Part shown: one piece after another, positions 1 to 10,204 of the stretch | Layout: each line of letters starts with the position of its first letter | How positions within the stretch are numbered: position 1 is the first letter of the stretch | Assembly (NCBI GenBank): GCA_000733355.1 | Contig: JNVV01000059.1 | Span: 238,413 to 253,029, forward strand | Length of the DNA: 14,617 bases | Direction: 5' to 3' | Source of the DNA: Falciphora oryzae | Lineage: Eukaryota; Ascomycota; Sordariomycetes; Magnaporthales; Magnaporthaceae | Made by a program: the position numbers and the translations under genes | The notes under the pieces: generated by a model | Seen by the model: only the letters and a program-made list of their open reading frames with translations | What the model was told of the DNA's origin: nothing | Databases searched by the model: none

Positions 1-1
1 C

Positions 2-517
2 CGTCGCCCCGCCAAGAAACTCGATGCCAAAATGCTCGGGCCCTTCCGGATCCTTAAGGTTATTTCTCCCACGGCGGTACGACTGGCCCTGCCTAAAACC
101 TGGAAAATCCATAACGCTTTCCACGTATCCCTCATCGAACCCTACCGCTCTGGCATTCAGGCACGACCTGACCCTGACCAGGTACTGCGGGAGGCCCCTT
201 CGGTTATAGGAGATTTCGTTGTAGAGAAAGTTATGGATTCCATGGATACAAGCGGGAAAGTTCGTTACCTTGTCCAGTGGGAGGATTACCCACGCAAAAA
301 GGACTGGACGTGGGAACCTTGGGAGCATTTCGATACCGACGGATCTAAGCAGCACGTTATGGCTTTTCATCGGCTTAACCCCGACAAGCCTAGGGACCCC
401 CGCGTGCCACAAGACATAGGCACGGCCGCATCCCTTAAGCGGGCTTCGGAAGGTCTCGAGACGCGCCCTAGGAAGAGGAGGATAGTGTCACACGGAAGAA
501 CCCGTGGACCTAACTAG
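2..517 (+). CDS. Ty3/gypsy chromovirus polyprotein, C-terminal end (integrase tail plus chromodomain), 5' partial
   Basis: This is the end of a retrotransposon Pol polyprotein and it runs in from the left edge. From base 2 the frame is open, beginning RRPAKKLDAKMLGPFRI. The GPF motif and the following HNAFHVSLIEPY are typical of the integrase C-terminal region of Ty3/gypsy elements. A chromodomain follows at about residues 70-110 of the visible part (VEKVMDSMD, then YLVQWEDYP and DWTWEPWEHF), with the aromatic residues that bind methylated histone tails. In chromoviruses this module directs integration to heterochromatin. The protein ends in a basic tail (RPRKRR). No stop interrupts the visible part, so this copy may be young, but the rest of pol lies outside the window. 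The tail, polypurine tract and LTR downstream confirm that this is a 3' end. Confidence 0.93.
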   Translation, partial: RRPAKKLDAKMLGPFRILKVISPTAVRLALPKTWKIHNAFHVSLIEPYRSGIQARPDPDQVLREAPSVIGDFVVEKVMDSMDTSGKVRYLVQWEDYPRKKDWTWEPWEHFDTDGSKQHVMAFHRLNPDKPRDPRVPQDIGTAASLKRASEGLETRPRKRRIVSHGRTRGPN

Positions 518-838
518 TCGGCATCACGAGTCGGCCTCACGGAGGGTCGAAGACCCGCATAGGCGGTCAACGGCCTTAAGGCCAAGCGGTGAAGGTCGGA
601 AGGCAGTGTGAATCATGTACTCGATACTTCGCACGGATCACAAAGGGTCTATATAAACCCTGCCATCTCTTATGTCCATCACGAAAGATTCCTTCCTCCT
701 CAAGCATCTCTTGAGCCCATAGAAAGATTATCTGCAATCTAGAGATTCTTTCTCCAAGCCGTCTTTGACCCCTTGTTACAAAAGGGGCTAAGAAATCGGG
801 ATTGTGAGAATTTTCTTTTTCCGCGCTCGACACCGCGC
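518..838 (+). other. Untranslated tail of the chromovirus between pol stop and polypurine tract
   Basis: No coding potential is visible between the pol stop and the polypurine tract. The segment holds a perfect 12-bp palindrome GGCCTTAAGGCC at 572-583 and a TATA-like TCTATATAAACC near 649-660. The TATA-like box would normally be expected in LTR U3, so part of an older LTR may be embedded here. I found no matching LTR ends to prove that. Confidence 0.5.
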
Positions 839-852
839 GGGAGGGGGGGTAA
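839..852 (+). other. Polypurine tract (plus-strand primer) of the chromovirus
   Basis: An uninterrupted purine run (GGGAGGGGGGG) is followed by TAA and lies directly against the first TG of the LTR. This is the expected position of the RNase-H-resistant primer for plus-strand DNA synthesis. It also marks the following repeat as a 3' LTR rather than a solo LTR. Confidence 0.75.
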
Positions 853-1086
853 TGTTATGGCACGTAGCCTTGGTAGGGCTCGGTGCCAGGCTCGGCCACC
901 TGTTGCACGGGCGCCTGGCAGGTCCGTGCGACAAGTGGAGCTCGGCTCGATTGCCCTACCTAAGGCAATCGATCCGAACAGGTGCAACGCACAAACTCTT
1001 CCTTTTTGTTCCTTAACTCTAGATAGCCAAATCAACCTGAGGGTTTGTTGCAGCTCGGCCTTTTCGCCCTCGTTGGTGCCGTGACA
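853..1086 (+). mobile_element. 3' LTR of the chromovirus (about 234 bp)
   Basis: The segment starts TGTTATGGCAC and ends GTGCCGTGACA. These ends are inverted repeats with 9 of 11 bases matching. The two differences are C-to-T changes, at CpA and CpG, at the 5' end. It has the TG...CA ends of an LTR and directly follows the polypurine tract. Inside are the inverted repeats TGCCAGGC/GCCTGGCA and GATTGCC/GGCAATC. The partner LTR and target duplication would lie left of the window; the flanking AAAAT at 1087-1091 is the candidate duplication. The ends resemble those of the three short solo LTRs in this window. Confidence 0.75.
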
Positions 1087-1399
1087 AAAATATACAAAAA
1101 ATATCATTAAAAAGCCCTTCCTTTCAGCAATTCCAACGTGCAATCTGATTTTTTATAGGGCCAAAAATGACGTAATTGTAGCCGAGTTCGTAAATAGGGC
1201 ACTTTTTTTTTATATTGGCCAAAGTGACATGCGCGGGTAAAATTCACCTTCGTGCCTCAGACTAGATCCAGAAGAATCGACCCGCCCCACAAATGACCCG
1301 CCGCACAGACCAGTGACTTCGAGCCCCAGCCAATCAAATTGAAGGCGATTGCAGGCGATTCTTCTGGCCATCTGTCTGAGCCTCCGAGACTAGTTTTGT
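1087..1399. other. AT-rich spacer without recognised features
   Basis: This non-coding DNA is AT-rich at its left end (runs of A and a T8 tract near 1206). I see no open frame, RNA gene or repeat boundary in it. Confidence 0.5.
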
Positions 1400-2454
1400 T
1401 TATGAAAGCGCCGCTTTGCGCCAGATCGCCTACACTTTGTTGAGGCAGGGCAGAAAGATATTTTGTCAGTCAAAGCCGACGACCCCGCAAAAGGTGGCTC
1501 TGTTGACGCTACGGGGCCTAGGAGATTTACGGGTAGAGCACGTCGTGGTGCTAGAACAAACTATGGCTTTTAGGCCCAAGCGCCGTGGCGCCGACCAGCG
1601 TCCGCGCCTTCCTCGGCAAAGCGGGCAAAAACAGCTTGGAAAACAGTCGTGACAGCATTTTAAACCAAAGGGAACTCCCGGCCGAAATCGGTTTTGCAGA
1701 GATGCGGACAGCACGAGTTGACGATAATGCGCGGCCGGCGGGACGCATCCACCCCTTCCACTGCTGGATTCCGCGCAATGGCTTGCATGGCTGCTATGGC
1801 TAGAAGCTTGACCATTCTGTAGTGCTTGCGTGCGTCGAATGTGGCTTTGTCGTTCGCTGCCTTGAACAGGCTGCCGCCAAATTCGCCTAGCCACTCGCGC
1901 TTAACCTCGCTGTGCCTGACGCTGTTGACAAAGGTTAAATGCGACTGACTACCATAGCTGTCCGCCGCAGCCTGCATTAGCGGCAGGATGAGCACGGCCA
2001 TGAGGGCTGACGCCAGCACGTTGACCTGGACCGCGGTCTCCCAGCCCGCCTCGTTGCGGATAAAAGTCGGGCTCGCGAGTCCCGCGTTCAGCAGCGCGAC
2101 ATCGAGGCGAGGCGCCATCTTGCCAAACTGGGCCGCGAAGTCGCGGACCGAATCGAACGAGGCGAGGTCGACCGTTATGACCACGATAAAGCCAGCGGCC
2201 ATGCCCATGCGCGCGGCGATGTCCTGGCGAGCCGCTTCGCCCTTGGCCGCGGACCGCACGGCCAGGATGAGGCGAAAGGCGCCTTTGGCGGCGTAGCTTA
2301 GGGCTGCCGCGAAGCCGAATCCCGTGTTTGCGCCCGTCACTAGGACGGTTTTGCCGGCGAAGGAGACGGCTGGGTCGGCGGGTGGGTTTTTGGCGGACCA
2401 GCGCAGCCTGGCCAGGTCCCTTTTGATGTTGAGGGGTGGCTGGTCCTCGCCTGC
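1400..2454 (-). pseudogene. Short-chain dehydrogenase/reductase (SDR) pseudogene
   Basis: Read on the minus strand, this is a nearly full-length classical SDR, an NAD(P)-dependent oxidoreductase of unknown substrate. Visible in order are a Trp-rich N-terminus (RLRWSAKNPPADP), strand 1 KTVLVTGANTGFG with the TGxxxGxG dinucleotide-binding motif, the LLNAG motif, a YxxxK catalytic pair (YRMVK) and VNSCCPHLCKTDFGRE, where the family usually has Pro-Gly. The uninterrupted stretch is 1660-2340. Downstream homology continues with an in-frame stop after FPLV, a frame change near the AEEGA segment, stops after SHSLF and DVLYP, and another (GTG-TAG-GCG) shortly before the end. Upstream homology is closed by a TAG at 2455-2457. 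The gene is dead. Several stops are TAG, consistent with CAG-to-TAG change by RIP. Confidence 0.85.
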
Positions 2455-2457
2455 CTA

Positions 2458-3077
2458 GCGGGCCACAACGGTGTTAGAACTATTGGGTGCGGATATCGTG
2501 GAAAATTGGAGGGCAGCTTGGCAAAAGTTTTATATCTGGTATTGTGCGGGAAGAGGGAAGATAGGGATGGGGTGCGAGTTATCTGCTAGCTCGTTAGTAG
2601 AGGTGCGTTCCTGGACAGATAATATATAGCCTTGTAATCCTGCTATTTCGCCCAACGAAGCCTTTGCCATTCCCGTAAAAGGCCGGGACTCCGTCGGTTG
2701 CGGGAAGCCCCGGCGCGGAGCGGCAGGGGTAATACGCGGGGCATTGTGTGGTAGCCTGTAGTAGTGCCCCTATTGGCGGAGTTCCGCCATCTTTGTCACT
2801 TCAGGGCACCATCAGCCCGGCGAAACAGATGTCCGCCACCCAGTGAGGAAAGGTGGAGGCCACACCTGCGCATGACGAGCTAAGCCAGGAGGCACGCTGT
2901 CAAAGCAGTCGAGGGCAGAGATATTGGAGTAGCAGGAAGATGGTATTCGGAGTAGGTTGGAGGCCGGAGGCCTGGCCCTGCAGAGATTTGGGATATCTCT
3001 GTGCGGGATCCACCTTGTGGAGCCTCCGCCCTTATTTGACGATAAGTGTCTCCGGTCCCAACTCCTCTATCTACAGT
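2458..3077. other. Non-coding spacer with one degenerate copy of a dispersed repeat core
   Basis: No credible gene is visible. Near 2943-2979 the sequence reads TATTCGGAG, a short gap, then GAGGCCGGAGGCCTGGCC. The 18-base block is identical to one inside the solo LTR at 7557-7704, and its core is present in reverse orientation inside the solo LTR at 3083-3251. This spacer may therefore hold a remnant of the same LTR family. I could not find matching ends or a target duplication here. Small inverted repeats include CAGAGAT/ATCTCTG around 2981-3001. Confidence 0.5.
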
Positions 3078-3082
3078 CAAGG

Positions 3083-3251
3083 TGTCACGGCATGTGGGGG
3101 GTCTCCCAGGCGCACGGGCCTGGCAGCCGATTAGATAAGCCCCTCCCAAGCAGATAGAGTGCACGGCACGCGCCCAGGCCTCCGGCCTCGATTTCTTCCC
3201 AATACATCTCTCTTTTGGCCACCTTTTGCAGCCACCCTACCTGCCGTGATA
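3083..3251 (+). mobile_element. Solo LTR, 169 bp, with CAAGG target duplication
   Basis: The ends are TGTCACGGCA and TGCCGTGATA, inverted repeats matching at 9 of 10 bases; the mismatch fits CpA-to-TpA change of a terminal CA. It is flanked by perfect 5-bp direct repeats CAAGG at 3078-3082 and 3252-3256. Length and ends fit an LTR left behind by recombination between the two LTRs of a small retrotransposon. The interior block CCAGGCCTCCGGCCTC and the nearby CAATACA are shared, in reverse orientation, with the element at 7557-7704. There is no internal region or polypurine tract. The strand is arbitrary. Confidence 0.82.
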
Positions 3252-3264
3252 CAAGGCCCTACTG

Positions 3265-3286
3265 GCCGTGACACACGCGTCACGGC
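3265..3286. repeat. Inverted repeat GCCGTGAC/GTCACGGC
   Basis: Two perfect 8-base arms are separated by 6 bases (ACACGC). The arms match the terminal bases of the short LTR family, so this may be an LTR end-to-end remnant. It lies 14 bases beyond the solo LTR. Confidence 0.55.
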
Positions 3287-3361
3287 TGGAATAAAAGCAC
3301 AAACAATCCAAAACAAGCCGACTAATCCATTTTGCTATGGAGATTATTAAAGATCTCTTCT

Positions 3362-5140
3362 TCACCTCCCGTACAGGCCCAACCGGCTGACACCGAGCGG
3401 ATGCCATCCCATCTTGAGCACCTGCTTCAGCCATTCCTGCCAAGGCGTGAATATCGCTCTCTGGTCTGCGATCGGGCGACATTGCTCCCGGAAGTACCAG
3501 ATGATCTCGGGATATCGCTTCAGAGTTGCATAGAGGAACCAGGCCCATCTGTCGTGGAGTTGGGATGGATGAGGAAGTTGAGGTGTTCCAGTCAAGGCGA
3601 CAATATGGTTATCTGGGCTGGATTCGAGGTATGCCTGCCTTCGTACGGCCATGTCCAGCGCGAGGCGCTCCAGAGTGACACCGGACCGCCCCCATCCCAG
3701 CTCGTGGGTTGGGACTGCCAATGCGTCCTCGGGGACCAAGGCCAAATCTGGCAGAGGTCTCGGGTTGAAGACAATGAACTTTTCGCCATCATCCATCTCG
3801 CCTCGATCTTCTTGATCCTGTTCGTATGGCAGGTCGGGCAATGAGACCTTTAGGATGGACAGCAAGGGGGCGTCGAAGGCGAGCAAGGAATCCCGAGGAC
3901 CGCCGAGGCTCAGCTCGATTCTGCGGTGAGGATCGGGAGCGTCGAGCCAGACGCTGAGCCGACGGAGCCTAGGAGCCATGGTGGCCAGTCCGTTCCGAAG
4001 CGTGGTCCAGTCGTTCGGGTGGGCGTGCCAGGATCTCTCGGTGTACTCTTCCATGAAAGAGCGTAGGTTGAAGGAGAATTGTAGGTCTTGAATCTCGTCC
4101 ACGACAGGGCTGGGGTGATAGACTAGGAAGTCAAGGGCTGTCTCCACCCGGTGGAATGTGAATGTCAATTTGCCGTACAGACTTGGGCGGACGTCGAGGT
4201 ACCTTGGGTTCAGGATGGAACGAAAGATCAGTAACGTCCCAGACGAACAGTTGGGCATTAATAAAAGTGGAGGAAGGTGTGCTCACATCTTCTTGCAGGT
4301 TAGAAGGGCAGGAAGAAACGGAGCTCTGGGTGTCCTCCCTGGCCTCCACCAAGGCTTGGAGTCGCCAAGAGCAGCTTCCTCGCAGGCCCAGTGGTTGCAC
4401 CATGAAGACAGCATGCGCCTAGACCACGCGGGGTCACGGAATCGCACCTCCGAGTCAGTATACTTCGCTTCTCTTAGAGCGTCTATGTTAACATTTAAGC
4501 CTTCGTCGCGGTTGTCTTCGGGAGCATCATGGTCGGTAATGCAGCGAACGTGTGTCAGGCGGCCTTTGCGGACAAAGACGTGTCTCGTAGTGCCAGCCGA
4601 TTCCCACAGCGCTTCGTAAATGCGCTCACGGACTTCGAAAGAAAGGCGGAAGAAGGGGGATTGCAGCTGGTGGTGGCACGTAGCAGACAGAGCGTCTGGG
4701 TCGGGGTACGCAGTGGCAGTGGCAATGCTGGCGTCAATCTCGGCCGTCGGCGGCCCGGAGTTCCGCAGCGGCGCCGCCTCGAGGAGGTGGCCGCTCAGGT
4801 CGAGGTCCTCCAGCCGTGGCTCCGACTGTTGGCTGAGTTCGGCCGCCGATATTTTGCCTTGGATCCAATATCTCACATCTCTAATCCATTTTCGCATCGC
4901 ATTCATAAAAGGACGCCAGCATGTGCGCCGAATGTGTGGGATGGGGAGGATCTTGTAGAGCTTCCGGCGGAAGGTGTCTTTCCACGTGGGGCGGCGTCGT
5001 CGCGCCGGTCGCGGAACCAGGGGGAACCCTGGGTTCCTACACGGGGGACGCGGACGGCCGTATTGGCCATAGTTTGTTATATCTCGCGGCATCTTGCGTA
5101 TCGAAGGCGGACGTGGAGGATGGGGAACATGCAAATGCAA
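3362..5140 (-). CDS. DUF7730-like fungal protein of unknown function, two exons
   Basis: Exons are 5140-4287 and 4202-3362. The 84-bp intron (4203-4286) has donor GTGAGC and acceptor AAG. Splicing makes LLTCKKMYLDVRPSLY, the conserved step of this family (usually LLxTCKxxYxEVxPLLY), which strongly supports the junction. The product is 564 residues if it starts at 5140, or 548 if it starts at MPRDITNYGQYG (5092). The N-terminal 110 residues are basic and proline-rich. The domain begins near residue 161 with SPFFRLSFEVRERIYEALW, like the LPxEIRxxIY start of DUF7730/2EXR proteins, followed by the paired strand HVFVRKGRLTHVRC. There is no signal peptide. Such proteins form large fungal families of unknown, possibly F-box-like, function. 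No stop or frameshift is seen, unlike the two neighbouring pseudogenes. The family name is from memory of its motifs. Confidence 0.8.
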
Positions 5141-6056
5141 AAAGGAGCTGGGGAAGGGCGGAGCAGCATGCGAAAAGGGGAACGAGTGGACTTATTGACC
5201 TTTGGGGTGTTGTGCACCACATCTCACACAAATGTGTCCACCAACCGTGCAGATTCACCCCTGTGCTCTCCTCTCCAGTTGCCACCGCAGGCGCACTGAC
5301 AGCAACATTTGTGGCCCCAAGTGCCATCGACCCCTCCCTACCCCTTGCACGCCAAGGTGGCGCGGCCCGGCCACGGCAGCAACACGCCGACCAACAAACA
5401 GTCTCAACACAGCCCTGACATTTCACGCCAACCAAGGAGCATAGCCACCCACCCTTTCCGATACGACATGCCAATCCTACCAACCAACAACCTCAGCCAC
5501 CCAACCTGCTAACAACCTCGACCACGGCCTCCGCTGTTGGACCCTTAGCAGGGAAACGGGCGCATTATTTCCCTTTTTTCCTCCCAACAACCAACTATAT
5601 TTGGCCCCTCCATTTCCAAATCCGGGATATTGGTCACTACGAATAGCTCGCTAGCCATCCTGCTTACTGTATATGCGGTGATGCCAGTCTGGCCGACTAC
5701 CCAAAAATTGGAGAACGAGTGCCGAGTCGTTTACTGCAACTTCACTTCTTTCCTGGTTCCCGGTGCTCCGGATGGGAAGTACCTAGATGTAATGGATATG
5801 GAAACGCACTTACTAAACATAGTTTCTTATTTGGCAACAAGCTGTTCTAAAAAAAAAAAAAGAACTGCCCACAAAATGATAGCATGCACCCATTAGAATA
5901 GGTAATAGTAAAATGAACATATAAGGAACAGCTTACATCGTTCATTTGTGTCTTTTGTTTATTTAAGTCCCCGGATTCACACCACTTTGGATCTAGAACA
6001 TAATTTCCATCAACCACATACGGCGCCCCAATACTGCTGCATTCCCTCCGACTACA
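5141..6056. promoter_or_regulatory. Divergent intergenic region between the DUF7730-like and metalloprotease genes
   Basis: The two genes point away from each other, so this 916-bp stretch should hold both promoters. It is CA/C-rich in the first half and AT-rich near the right. A TATA-like TTTATTTAAG lies at 5958-5967, about 90 bases upstream of the plus-strand start, and there is a run of 13 A at 5849-5861. A short open frame near 5630 has no recognisable motif and no ATG start, so I do not call it. Confidence 0.45.
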
Positions 6057-8129
6057 ATGCGTCTTTTTCTATTCCTTCTTCCCCTTTATCTCTACTTTGC
6101 TCATTTAGTGCTCGCCGCCCCGCGCTACATCGTCGACACGAAAAGCTGCAGTAAGATCCCTTGGATCCTTAAAAATCAAGCCCCATTTTTTTAAGCTGCT
6201 AACCATCTAGCTACAGACACGGAAAAGCTTCAAGACCAGATCCACATTGCAATGACCAAAGTGAAGGCCTGGGCTGCCGAGGGCTACGCGGAGCTAAACA
6301 AGACCCCTATGGATCCCCGGATTAGCGAAAAGGTACAGTGGCTGGTTGGGAAGATGCCGGAAAAGGCTTTGCACAAAATTAAAAGTAAGCGGTTTTTGTT
6401 TGAAATTAATATAATGTTTTAGATTTCTTCCTAACTTAACACCCAGGCACATTCCGGGCAATTTCCGCTCTGCAAAGGCACGACGTCGATGTCTACTCAC
6501 TGGCCTACCGCGGGGGGCGGAGCAAATCACGGCCGTATGTTATAATAAACCCAAGGGGTGATGCATCTTGGGATGATGTGGTAAGTTTAACTATTACACT
6601 AATTATCGTTTTTAACCCCTTTTAAACATTATCCTTTTCTTTTTATCTAATAACATGTTTCTTTTAGATTATTGCTTGCAACGCCGACCATCATATTCGC
6701 CTACCCCCGCAGGAAACATCTTCCGGCGCTTCTAATCCCTTTTACGACAAAATGCTCGCAATCGACCACGATCAACCCGGACCCCTCGAGATGAAGGACG
6801 GAACGGAACAGGCGCAAACGTTTATAAAAAACGAGAACCCTAGTCTTGGAAGAGGTTTCCCCAACGTAATCATGCTTAACCCGTGGCGAACCTTCGAGCC
6901 AATGGCAGCATGGAACTGGGCAAAGGTGTTTGGGTCCGAAAGAATCCAAGAAGTCTATCAAAGGAGAACATTGGAAGCAGAGCAAGCCAAACAAATCAAC
7001 GATAGGAAAAGCGACAACGGAAAAAGCGACAACGGAAAAAGCGACAGCGGGAATAGCATCCTCAGCTCCGTGGGTGACAACCCCACAATGGCGGACGAGT
7101 TGTCCTTTTGGGAGGAAACATTTTTCCACGAGGTAAAAAAAGCAACCAACCATCCCACCTATTATTCCCGTTTAGCTCTCTTTCCTTTTTGCCGGGGTGA
7201 TGGAACCCAGGCTAGAAACCTTTCGTTTTACATTCTAACTTATTTTTTATGCTTAGCTCACACACACCCAAATCGGAGGCTTCTATGACGACGCTTTGGG
7301 ATCTTCTGGTGGCTTTAGCTATGGCTGGGTAAATATCCTCAAAATGGCTGACAATGATAAAGTCAGAAACTCAGGTATGTGCAAAAACTCAATTCAAAAA
7401 GGGACAGCAAAGCTATAAAAGGGACATTTACTAACATCGTTTACAGACAACCTTGGGTACCTTGCCATGTGCATCCAGTTGATTGTGCATCACAACTTCG
7501 ACGTCAACCAGGCCGGAGACCTCGTTCCATTTACGCCTGGCTCAGGCGGGGGTTCTTGTGAGAGCCAGTATGGGGGATCTCGAATGGTGGTGAAAAGGTG
7601 GTGTATTCGGAGGGCAGAGGCCGGAGGCCTGGCCTGGCGGGGGAGCCTAGATAGAAATCTGCCTGGAGGGGTCACATCACGTGGCCCCTCTGGCGGCCAT
7701 GACAGTTCTGCCCAGTCCGGAGGCTCACAGCAGGGAGGGGGATTTCGGCAGCCCAGCAGCCCTGGACGGGGGTCCAGCTCGCGCGGGGGAGCTCCACCGG
7801 CTGGAGGACAAGCCGCATCACCGGGTGGAGCGCAACAGCCAGGTGCGGGAGGCACTAGTGGGTCATCAGGTGGAAATCGCCAGGCGTCACCCGGTCGAGA
7901 TCGTCAGGCATCACCACCAGCCAAAACGCCACCAGGACAAGGCCGACAGCAGCGAGTGGCACAAGGTGGTTCGCCCCCTGGTGGAAGTGGTGGGGCATCG
8001 CGACCTACCACGCCATCAAACTCTCGCCCGGCCACCCCCAAGCCGGGCGGACGTGGGCCGGCGCATGCACAGAACCGAAAGGCCACTGGACGCCGGCAGC
8101 GCCGCACAATGCGGGGCTTCGTGGCTTAA
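6057..8129 (+). CDS. Secreted HExxH zinc-metalloprotease-like protein, six exons, with an LTR-derived insert
   Basis: Exons are 6057-6150, 6217-6384, 6447-6580, 6668-7132, 7257-7374 and 7447-8129. All introns have GT..AG ends and most have CTAAC branch points; the frame closes at 553 residues. Residues 1-20 (MRLFLFLLPLYLYFAHLVLA) look like a signal peptide. The zinc motif HELTH is at residues 286-290 and is split by the fourth intron between Glu and Leu. It is followed by FYDD (296-299), SYGWVNIL and a NSDNLGYLA motif, resembling the HExxH...YG...NADN layout of fungal M35/aspzincin-like proteases; the third zinc ligand may be Asp298 or Asp299. The substrate is unknown. Residues from about 364 to 414 come from a solo LTR and its target duplication. 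The rest of the C-terminus is a Gly/Ser/Pro/Gln-rich, probably disordered tail with a basic end. The exon 2 acceptor could be 6210 instead of 6216; both keep the frame. Confidence 0.8.
7007..7051 (+). repeat. 15-bp tandem repeat, three copies, coding KSDNG
   Basis: The unit AAAAGCGACAACGGA occurs three times in exon 4; the last copy carries two changes. It encodes KSDNG-KSDNG-KSDSG. This is a likely site of copy-number polymorphism in the hydrophilic linker before the HExxH motif. Confidence 0.85.
7557..7704 (-). mobile_element. Solo LTR, 148 bp, inside the last exon of the metalloprotease-like gene
   Basis: The ends read TGTGAGAGCC and GGCCATGACA on the plus strand, inverted repeats matching at 7 of 10 bases. 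Perfect 5-bp direct repeats GTTCT flank the segment at 7552-7556 and 7705-7709. Inside, GAGGCCGGAGGCCTGG preceded by TGTATTCGGA matches the reverse complement of the solo LTR at 3083-3251, and ATCTGCCTGGAGGGG is also similar between them, so the two copies are inserted in opposite orientation. LTR plus one duplication is 153 bp, exactly 51 codons, with no stop in the host frame. The host protein has a Gly/Ser-rich sequence on both sides, as expected if the insertion split a low-complexity tail. Confidence 0.82.
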
Positions 8130-8328
8130 GCGGTTGTGGTCGGGGTGAGTTATTAGTAGGATGTGAGGAATGGGGAGGATCAATGTGGCATTCCAGATTG
8201 TTAATTAGGCCACGGGAACAAGGGGTTAAGAGTGAGAAGCATGGGCAGTTGGTTGCAGGAGGACAGGTAGGTATGCGGCATTATAAATTGTTTATATAGA
8301 TCATTGCATTTTGATACATCTCCCAAAG

Positions 8329-9542
<1,214 letters not shown>

Positions 9543-10204
9543 GGTGGTGAAGTTAACTATGTGTAGGTTATTTGTGGTTGGATTCCCGTGCAGCGTTTGG
9601 TTTAAGGGGCTAGGGGCACCAAAAGAACAGCGATGCGGTGCTCAAATACAAGGAGAAACTGGCTCAAAATTCTTGGAAATCTTCCATGTGTTTGTTAGGC
9701 CTGCGTATTTGTAACCTGCGCTGTCCTTGCATATGTATCCATCCCGCAGGGGTAAGGATTTCCCAGTCCAACTCAGCACTTTCTAGCGCGGGATTTAATG
9801 ATTTATAACAGTAAACGCCTGCTGGCAATGGGCTTGTCGGGGCCTATTCGCAATGAACGGAAGCGATAAGTGGACACCAGTTCTTTTCGGCAGGGGTTGA
9901 GTCGACCAAGTTCTAGGGACAGTGATACGCCTCTGTCAGTGACAGAGGGACGGGGTGCGCGCGCAGCGCGTGCACGACGTAAGAGGTGAAGGTATCATGA
10001 TCTGGATCTCTCGCCGGGTCCTGGAGGGGCCGACGCGAGGATCCCACTCTATCTGGGTGCAGGGCGCGAGGCCCGTGCACGGGGCCGACCAACAGGTCCA
10101 GGGACCTATCACTAACAAATACGCCCAGCCCTCGAAGCGATCGAAAAGAAGCCTGAAAAGGCGTCGCCACCACTTCGAAACGCACAGGGCACGTACACGC
10201 TGCG
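9543..10204. other. Spacer without recognised genes, with a 19-bp perfect palindrome
   Basis: No motif-bearing protein is visible in any frame. At 9930-9948 CCTCTGTCA and TGACAGAGG form 9-base arms around one G. It is followed by the GC-rich alternating stretch GTGCGCGCGCAGCGCGTGCAC. The last 60 bases before the LTR encode a short open stretch (EKASPPLRNAQGTYTLRV) with a stop not far upstream. I do not recognise it, and it is not the missing half of the neighbouring chromodomain. Confidence 0.45.

Noticed and set aside
853..1086. Reading the first LTR as another solo insertion
   Set aside because: The flanks GGTAA and AAAAT do not match, and a polypurine tract directly precedes it, as expected for a 3' LTR.
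3083..3273. Alternative longer solo LTR ending at GCCGTGACA (perfect 9-bp inverted ends)
   Set aside because: Its flanks (CAAGG and CACGC) do not form a target duplication, whereas ending at 3251 gives a perfect CAAGG duplication.
4529..5299. Long open frame of about 256 codons on the plus strand
   Set aside because: It lies antisense to the DUF7730-like gene, whose splice junction and family motifs are convincing, so it is a shadow frame.
5630..5896. Open frame of 88 codons on the plus strand
   Set aside because: It lacks an ATG start, shows no motif, runs over an A13 tract and lies in the promoter region of the downstream gene.
7681..8148. Second plus-strand open frame of 155 codons overlapping the metalloprotease tail
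   Set aside because: It has no recognisable motif and is best explained by the GC-rich, stop-poor low-complexity DNA of the last exon.
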